A stretch of 64,000 nucleotides of DNA. It comes from Symsagittifera roscoffensis (Eukaryota > Xenacoelomorpha > Acoela > Convolutidae). Within the stretch, counting starts at the first letter, position 1. The number at the start of each line of letters is the position of its first letter. The stretch covers positions 98,259,705 through 98,323,704 of the forward strand of contig NC_087062.1 in assembly GCF_963678635.1 (NCBI RefSeq), read 5' to 3'. Under the pieces are notes generated by a model. The model was not told the DNA's origin, did no database searches, and saw only the letters and a program-made list of their open reading frames with translations. Shown piece by piece: positions 53,201 to 62,200 of the stretch. Position numbers and translations under genes: made by a program.

Positions 53201-56200
53201 TCAAAAAAATTTCAGACATTCGCCCTAAAAAAGCCATCCGTGTGCATACTGAAACTCTTTTTTCTAGAAATAAAACAAAATCAAATGGAAAATAAACGCA
53301 CGAAATTAAAGCGGAGCTTAACACTACTTGCATTACAACAACATGGCCAACAGACAGTTGGAAAAAAGTCAATAAACAGAAGTAAGCAAAACAATACTGA
53401 CGTCATTTTTGAAAACTTTCGAATTACGCAGAGAAGGAACAGATGGCCTTGAAGTTCTTTAAATTTCTAAAAAAAAATTATGATTGACACTTAACACTAT
53501 TTGAGAAAACAGGATCAATAGGTAAATTTTAAATTTTGCTGGGAAATCTAATAATTAAAATCCATTTTCCAAATTGAAATTAAATCAAAATTTTACACTT
53601 TTGCGACCTTTCACACTTTTGCGGCTCGATATTGGAGTTTGCCTTCCTTTTAAACAAAGGAAATGAACGTAAACTTGAAAATAAATCAAGCGTCAAACCA
53701 ATAAAAATTAATTTGAGCCTGAACAAAGTGTAAAACAGTCCATGAAAAAAAAAAGCATTACTTCCTATATAAAGGTCTGAACTACGTTCATCGACTCTAG
53801 AAAACAGCACGGCACAACTAAACCAAAAAAAAAACGAATATTGACTACAAAAAAAACATGGATCCAGACGACGCCGCCTTCCAGTGGTGGATCCGACATC
53901 TTGGGCCCCACCAAGATGCAAATGGCGTCAAGCCCCCCCCCCCTCCCATTGGGTCGGGAGAAGCTCAGAAGTCTCCGGATTTTCGGTTACGGAGCGTCTG
54001 AAGCCGGCCAGGCTGCTCCGTCTGCTCATCCTTATACTACTACTCCGCTCCGGCATTAATCCAAACCCTGGTCCAGGGCCTTACTTTTGCTCCCCTTGCT
54101 CTTTCCGCATCAAACGCACCCAGCCCAGTGTCTGGTGCCACATCTGTGGTTACATTCACCTTAAATGTAGTGGTCTTACCCACCTTAACCAACACCACCC
54201 TGACTACTATTGCCCTACCTGTACCTCTACCTACATTTTACCTCCCCCAGGCACCAGGTCCTCTAATTTGACCACCTCCAACTCCCAAACTTGTTCAACT
54301 TCCCTAACCGCCCCCCAACCCCACCTCCCTAACCCCCCTCCCCCTCCCACCCTTCCCACCTCCTCGAATAATAATTCCTCCTCCCAAAATCGCGCAAATC
54401 GTAATCGTGTAAATAGTGTAAATAACTCAAGTTCAAACAACCATTTTAATCATACTGCTGTTAATAATGTAAATAGTTCACCACACCCCGCTAAAGGCCT
54501 TTTAAAAATCCTTCAATTTAATTGCAACGGTATCTCCGGAAAAGCACCCGAAATTGCTGCTTTCTTATCTCAAAATCAAATTCATATTGCTGTCTTCCAA
54601 GAAACTAAATTAAGAAAGAAATCTCGAAACCCCTCACTTGGCTCACACTACACTTTAATTAGAAAAGATCGAGAAAAAGAAGGGGGCGGTCTTCTCATAG
54701 CCATACATGAGTCGATACAATACGAAGAAATAAATATTAACAACGATGGAACACTAGAGGCTATGGGCATATCAGTGGTAGCCAGTTCATCCAAGCTTCG
54801 TATTTATAATTTCTACATCCCCCCTCGCTCGAGCTGTCCCACTGGTTACTCTGCGTCCCTTGCCGAACTACTTGAACCTGGGGACGCCTTAGTACTCGGG
54901 GATGCCAACGCACATTCACAACTATGGAACTCCAACATCGAGGAAGATCAACGCGGCTCTGTACTTAGCAATGAAATAACCGAATCCACCTTTGCACCAT
55001 TAAATGATGACACACAAACCAGAGTCCCTTTTAACTCAGAAAACCAACTCTCGTCACCAGATATTTCCCTCGCATCCCAATCGCTCTTACTCTCCACATC
55101 ATGGACCCCAATTAAATCTCTAGGATCAGATCACCTACCCATTCTTCTAGAACTACCCTTGGATGATTTTATAAATTTTTCACCTAAAAGGACTTTTATA
55201 AACTTTTTAAAAGCAGATTGGATCAAATTCACAGAGGAAATTGAGGAGGGTTTCTTTTCAGCGGTTCCACCTTCCGGAGTTGCCGCCGGAGAGAAATTCT
55301 TGAGGGACCTGGTGCTCAGGGCAGCACGCCACCACATCCCCGCTGGCCGTATTCGCCACTTCACTCCCTCTCTTTCCCCCGAGTCCACTGCCCTTGCCGC
55401 CGAAAGAGATTTAAGCCGACAACAAAATCTCCCCCCAGAAGTCATATCCCAACTGAACTGTAGACTCATGAAACAGACAGCAATGGACAAAGAAAATAAA
55501 TGGCGAGAATTCCTCCGGACTTGCGACTACCGCACTGGTGCCAGAAAGTTCTGGAAAGTGGTACGCTCCTTAAATGGATCTAAGCCCGTGGCAGGAAGAC
55601 ACCCCATTACTTTTGGTTCTAAACCCATACACTCACCTCGTGATATTACCAGCTCTTTTAACAAACAATTCACCAATGCCAGACCCCACGCCTCTGACAA
55701 ACTCCTTCGTATAACGAGAAGAAAAATTGCCAAACTACCGCTGTCAGACAGCCCAATTTTTACCCCTGAAAATACTAAACAAGCCATTGCAGACAGCAAA
55801 CCATCGCGAGCGCTAGGTCCCGACGGCCTTTGTAATAAACATCTTAAACATCTCGGCCCACTTGCTACTCAATACTTAACATACCTTTTTAATATCTCTT
55901 TGTCCGAAAACATTATCCCCCAAATTTGGAAAAAATCAAAAATTGCACCGCTTCCAAAGCCCAATAAGGATCTTAAACAATCAACATCTTACAGACCTAT
56001 ATCCTTACTCTTCCCAGCAGTTAAAATTCTGGAGAGGCTCGTTCACCCCATCTTTACCAAACATCTCCCCAACGCCAAACACCAACACGGCTTCCGCCCT
56101 TTTCACTCCACCACCACAGCTCTCTCCACTCTCGAATTTTACATTTCAGACGGTTTTAACCAAAATCGCCCCCCTAAACGTACGGTACTGGCCACACTTG

Positions 56201-59200
56201 ACTTATCTAAGGCTTTCGACATGGTGTGTCATCGCTCACTTGTGGAACTCGTTCATGACACTCCCCTCCCAAGAAGTCTAGTCCGCTGGCTAAGTTATTA
56301 CCTTAATGGTCGACAGGCTGCCACCTCATTCCGTGAACACACATCCCCCCATCGAATAATCCACTGTGGCGTACCCCAAGGTTCTGTTTTATCACCCACA
56401 CTCTTCAATTTTTATGTCCATGATGCACCGCCACCTCCCGATAATGTAAACCTTGTTTCGTATGCAGACGATTTCCACCCCTTCGCAAGCAGTTCCAATA
56501 TTGATATCGCCTCAAACTCCATCAATAGCTACCTAAAAAGGCTCTACGATTTTTTCACCTCACGCAAACTAAGTTTCGCGTCCTCTAAAGGATCAGTTAC
56601 ACTTTTCTCCTCTTATAACAAAGAATTTAATAAAACACCTAGTGTTCTTTTAAATAACGAGGCGCTACCCCTAAACAAAAATCCAACAATCTTAGGGGTG
56701 ACATTTGATCCAACACTTTGTTTTGCCACTCACTGCAAACAATCCGCTGAAAAGGCCAGACGCAGGATCGGAATCCTGAAGGCATTAGCAGGATCAACCT
56801 GGGGTCACTCCAAAGAAACCCTCCTCCTAACTTTTAAAGCTTTAATTCGCCCCATACTTGACTATGCAGCCCCCGCATGGTCCCACGCATCAAGTAACAC
56901 CTCCATAAATTGCCTGCAGGTTGCCCAAAACCAATCCCTTCGCGTTGCTACTGGATCAAAACTAATGAGTTCCACTGCCCACCTGCACAGTGAATCTGAA
57001 ATCCTAACGGTCAAAGACAACCATACCCTTCTGTCATCTCAATTTTTTATCTCTACCTATCGTTCCCACCATCCCATTAATTTTATACATTCACATCCCC
57101 CTCCTCCCCGTCTACTTCGCCCCTCAATTATAAGCTGCTTCAAAGAAGACACCCAGAAAATTTTAACCGACTTTTCAGTCTACGCAAACCACCCTCTAGT
57201 TCTGGACGACCGAGACGAAGTCTCCACTTTTATTTTTAACTACTACAAACCAATTTTAAAAGACAACCATACCTCCCTTGTAACCAAATTCCTAGCCGAA
57301 ACCCCTCCGTCTAAAGTTATTTGTATCCCTCCCCCAAAGATTGACCCCTCTGAAAAATCTCTCCCACGTCCCACGCGCTGTAAGCTCTCCCAACTCCGGT
57401 CTGGCTACAGCCGGCTCCTTAACACTTACCTATCCCGCCTCGACAGCTCCATCTCCCACCTTTGCCCAACCTGTTCCCTTGCCCCCCACACAACATGTCA
57501 CCTTTTCAACTGCTCCCAAAACCCCTCCCCACTCACCCCAGCAGACCTGTGGCTTCGGCCGGTAGAGGTTGCTAAGTTCCTTGACCTGGAGACAGAAGAG
57601 CCCAACCCGACCCGCGTGGGCTAACAACAACAACAACAAAAAAAACATAAAATTTTTTTATGTTTGCCTGGAATGCGATTGAATTTGAGGAAAAATTATT
57701 AGAAACACAACTGTCAGTGTTAAAAATCATCAAAAGGATACAGAGCAGAAAATACCTGGATAGACGGCTGTTGAGCCGAGCATATGAAAAAAATGTGCCT
57801 TTCTTCATAAAAGCGCAACAAAATGATTAACTATGGAGATAGATAAAAAAGAACACTAGAGCCAACGAAATCAACTATTATCGAGAAGAGAAGTGAAGCC
57901 GATAGCCCAGCACGACTTCTGATAAAAAAATGTATTCTATGTAAAAGACTGAAATAATTTGTTCTGACATTCCAAAATTTTAAAACAAAAAAATCGAGAC
58001 TAACCACAATCAATCTATTCTGTATTGCACTTTGAAGCCACGAAAAGCTCATTTGACAAACTCAAAACAAAATGAAATTATTTAAGACTAAAAAAGAAGG
58101 TTCGTACTAACACTAACGCTTGCAAGCTGGCTAATGTAGTGACTGAATCTACAGGAAATCAAGGTATACTAAAAACACTGCGAGTATTTGCCATACACTT
58201 GTTAACAAAAAAAAAGTGACCAGTAAAACACTAGAACTTTTAAAGACTAATAATGACCGAACGCTCACTTTGATAGAAACCAGTAGGTAACCTTGCCAAT
58301 AGAATTTGAAGCAACAATATCAAGACAAAAAATTTCACCACACTCATTGACATTAAATTTCGACATATAAGGTTAACAAAAAAATTGATAAACAACAAAA
58401 ATTATACTTCGCGTTCAAAAATTTTTCAGACATTCGTCTTAAAAAGCCATCCGTGTGCAAGTTGAAACTTTTTTTACAAATAAAACAAAATCAAATGGAA
58501 AAAAAATTGCAAAAATAAAGCGGAACTTCACACCACTTGCATTACAACAATATGGCCAACAGACAGTTGGAAAAGAGTTAATGAACAGAAGTAAACAAAA
58601 CAATACTGGCTTGAGTTTTGAAAAAAATACTTTCGAATTTCGCAGAAAAAAAAACAGATGGCCTTGAAGTTCTTCAAATTTCAGGAAAAAACTTATGATT
58701 GACACTTTTGATAAAATTAACACTATTTGAGAAAACTGGATCAATAGATAAATTTTGCTGGGAAATCTAATAATTAAAATCCATTTTCGAAATTAAAAGT
58801 AAATCAAACTTTTTGTGACCTTTTACACTTTTGCTGTTCGATATTGGAGTTTACCTTCCTTTTAAACAAAGGAAGTGAACGTGAACTTGAAAATAAATCA
58901 AGCGTCAAACCACGAAAAAATTAATTTGAGCCTGAACAAAGTTTAAAACTGTCCATAAAAAAAAGCATTACTACCTATATAAGTGTCTGAACTACGTTCA
59001 TCGACTCTAAAAAACAGCACGGCAACTAAACCAAAAAACGAATATTGACTCCAAAAAAAAACATTTTTTTTATGTTTGTCTGGAATGCGATTGAATTTGA
59101 GGAAAAATTCTGAGAAACACAACTGTCAGTGTTAAAATTCATCAAGCGGATACAATCAGAAATTACTTGAGCCGAACATATGAAAAAACGTGCTTTTCTT

Positions 59201-62200
59201 CATCAAAGCGCAATAAAATGAATAACTATGGAGATAGATAAAAAAAAATAACAGAGTCACTGGAGCCAATAGAACCAACTATTATTCAGAAGAGAAGTGA
59301 AGCCGAGAGCCTAGCACTACTTGTGATAAAAAATGTATTCTATTCAAGCGATTTGAAAAATGTGTTCTTACATTCCAAAATTTTTCTAAGCTTTCGAGAA
59401 TAACCACAATCAATCTATGCTGCATCACACTTTGAAACCACGAAAAGCTCATTTGACAAGCTCAAAACACAATGAAATCATGTAAGACTGAAGTAAATTA
59501 AAAATTTTTCTCTTACCTTTTTAATAACCAAATCATCATTTCAGATTGTCAAAGACATAAGGGTGCATTATTGGTTTCTAAAGATTCAGAGTATAACAAA
59601 AAGTCTAAGAAACAGAAACCCAAAGCATTACAGTAAAAAAATGAATGACAATCGATTACAGTAAAAAAGCAGTCAGAAACTACAAGGTGTGAAACAGAAC
59701 AGCAATTAAGCAATGGCCCGACAAGTAAGATATCCCCAGCAGAAAATTTCTTTTCGACACAGGCTAAGCAGAGCTTTGCAACACTTGTAATATTAAACAA
59801 ACGAAGAATTGTTAAAATAGCAGACAGAAGATCAGACGGAAGCCAGCATCTTCAAATTGGAGATAACAATTCAAGAAACACAAGCACCAGTGTAAAACTA
59901 GCTATCCAAATCATTGATCGAGCGGCAACGGAGCCGACAAAAGCGGTGACGACAGTTGAGCCAAAAAACATAGCCAAAAGACAGTTGGAAAAAATCAATC
60001 AACGCAAGGAAACAGAAAAAAAACTTACAAAAAAAAACTTCAGCTTTCGAACTGTAAAGAAAAAACATATCGAAACTAGAAGACGATCGTGCTTTACCTT
60101 TTTCGCTATTCGATCGAAAAAAAAATCACCAAGACCTGTATAAGAGTCGTTACTACGCTCATCGAATCTTAAAAAAAAATGAAAATATTCAGCAATAGAA
60201 TTTTGAAATTCGAAGTTTTAAGCTGCAATCCTGCTGAAACCCACAAAAGCATAACTACCTGATTTTGCTAAACTGTGCTTCGCAAACACCAGAAAACGCC
60301 AAAAAAAGCAGCTCTATAAAGTGAAATAAGAAAAGTAGAAGAAAAAATATAAATCAGCCTCGAATGAGTAAAACTTTTGTGTGTGTCGGACTCGAACGTG
60401 CTATCGCGAGACTGGGAGACACGCCCTGCCCTCTCCGTCACGGACACTTAACAATGAGTAAACAATAGCCACAAATAAAGAAGAGAACATATGCTATGAA
60501 ACTTCCAATGCTACTGATCGTGATTATAGCAAAAAAAGCCACCGAATGAGCGCTTACATTTTCGAGTTAGGTCGGAAAAAATTAGAGTCATATCAATAAA
60601 CTACGCTCCCTAGTGTAAAAAATGAAAGTAGTAAGCGATTGCATACCTTTCATTGATGAAAAACTGAATGGTGACACAGAAAAAACTGTAGCCATTGAAA
60701 ATAAAATGAGTCTGAAAGCCAAAATAAATGCAAAGATTCTAGAATTTTATAATAGACGCGACAACTTATAAGTATTAGAGATACAGGAAACAAGCCATCA
60801 AGAAAACCTGAAACCAACATAGAAACTAAGCAGTTTTTTGTCGTTATTCTCGTAGGTTGGTAAAAATTTACGAAGTAACAAAAAATAACAAAACACTTCA
60901 AAAGAATAACTACCATGATGTCAGAATAATTGAGCGAAAACAAACTTTCGTTGGTTAATGAATAGAGCAAAAAGAAATAAGAAAAAGTGAAAAACATCTA
61001 AAAAATAAATTCGTAATCTGCCAAATCGAACCACCGACTTGGAGATTACTCGGTGTTAAGCTTTCATACGTCGGATTAGATCAAAGCTACGCTAACACGT
61101 AAATTTTTCAATGAAAAAAAAGTTCAATGAACAATCTAAAGCATTAGTTAAACTGGCATACCTTTCAACTTTCCACGCGATATCTGGGAGAAGGCGGCGG
61201 CCGCAGAGATCACATTGCGCACTGTCCTCCAACCGGCGATGCCCACAGGCGAATAGCAGCAGAGCTCTTTCACGAAGAAACTACTCGTGTGACATCTCAT
61301 AAGACGCATCAAGTCGTTCGTTTTCTCCATATTTTTCTCTCTGAACTCGGAAATATTATATCTCACGTCACCGGCGTAGTGTTTTATCCCAAATGATAAT
61401 GGATCCTGTTTCACAGGGCGCCACTTAAAGTACTTAGACTGGGCTAGCTTACTGTTTCCCAATTGCTCAAATTTGTCTAAAAGCTTTTCATTAGTCCCAT
61501 TATACAGCGATGACTCTTCATCAATTAACGCAAACAGACAAAATGGTCGCTTGACGAATAAGTCAATACATGGCTTGTTGTTGACGTAATCAATGTCCAT
61601 CCAGTTGATTCCGTCATTCTTGTACTCCTGCTGCTCCAGGCAAAAAATGTTATCGTTGAAGTAGAATTGGAGCTGTTCGTTGGCAAAGTTGATGCAAAAC
61701 TGTTCAAAGCTGTTCTTTAAGCCGATGTCCTCGAAGCCGAATATGTCTAGGATTCCGATCTGCCTCTCCTGTAGCAATTCCAAATCTACTTTCAATTTAA
61801 ATATTATTCTAATGCTTGTAGACAATGAAAAATCAAAACTATCCCCGCCCATTTTAACTTAGCCTACATCAAAAAATCCTTTATTCTGGCTGTTTTCTCT
61901 AAATTCGTCTTTACTTTTTTTTTACCTCTCCGGTTGAATATATAGACTGATAATAGCTGGATTCATTCATAGAAGCACTGAACATGCGGAAATTGATCTG
62001 TCTGATGATCCAGTCAAACAGGGAACTGTAAAGCGACTTTGCCACAGTGTCTCTCGCATTTTCCGCGTCTCTGATCGAGTTGTGCTTCACAAACTGTGCG
62101 GCGCCTTCGTGCTTTCTAGTTTGCAACGTCAACTTCACTTTGTCAAGGGGCAGTTTCATCAGTTCACAGAACAATTTCAGATGCTCTTCGTTTATGATCT

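Noticed and set aside
53884-53884. GTG at 53884 as the LINE start codon
   Set aside because: Non-ATG starts are not expected here; the frame is open further upstream and the true start is unresolved.
54231-57648. Minus-strand ORFs across the LINE
   Set aside because: Shadows of the C-rich coding strand; sequences are Val/Gly/Glu-rich with no domain.
53341-59020. Units A and B as a pair of LTRs flanking the LINE
   Set aside because: The LINE lies inside unit A rather than between the units, has its own target-site duplication and encodes an APE-type protein with no gag, protease or integrase.
60383-60448. Functional tRNA gene
   Set aside because: A- and B-box-like blocks are present, but the anticodon and T stems do not pair well.
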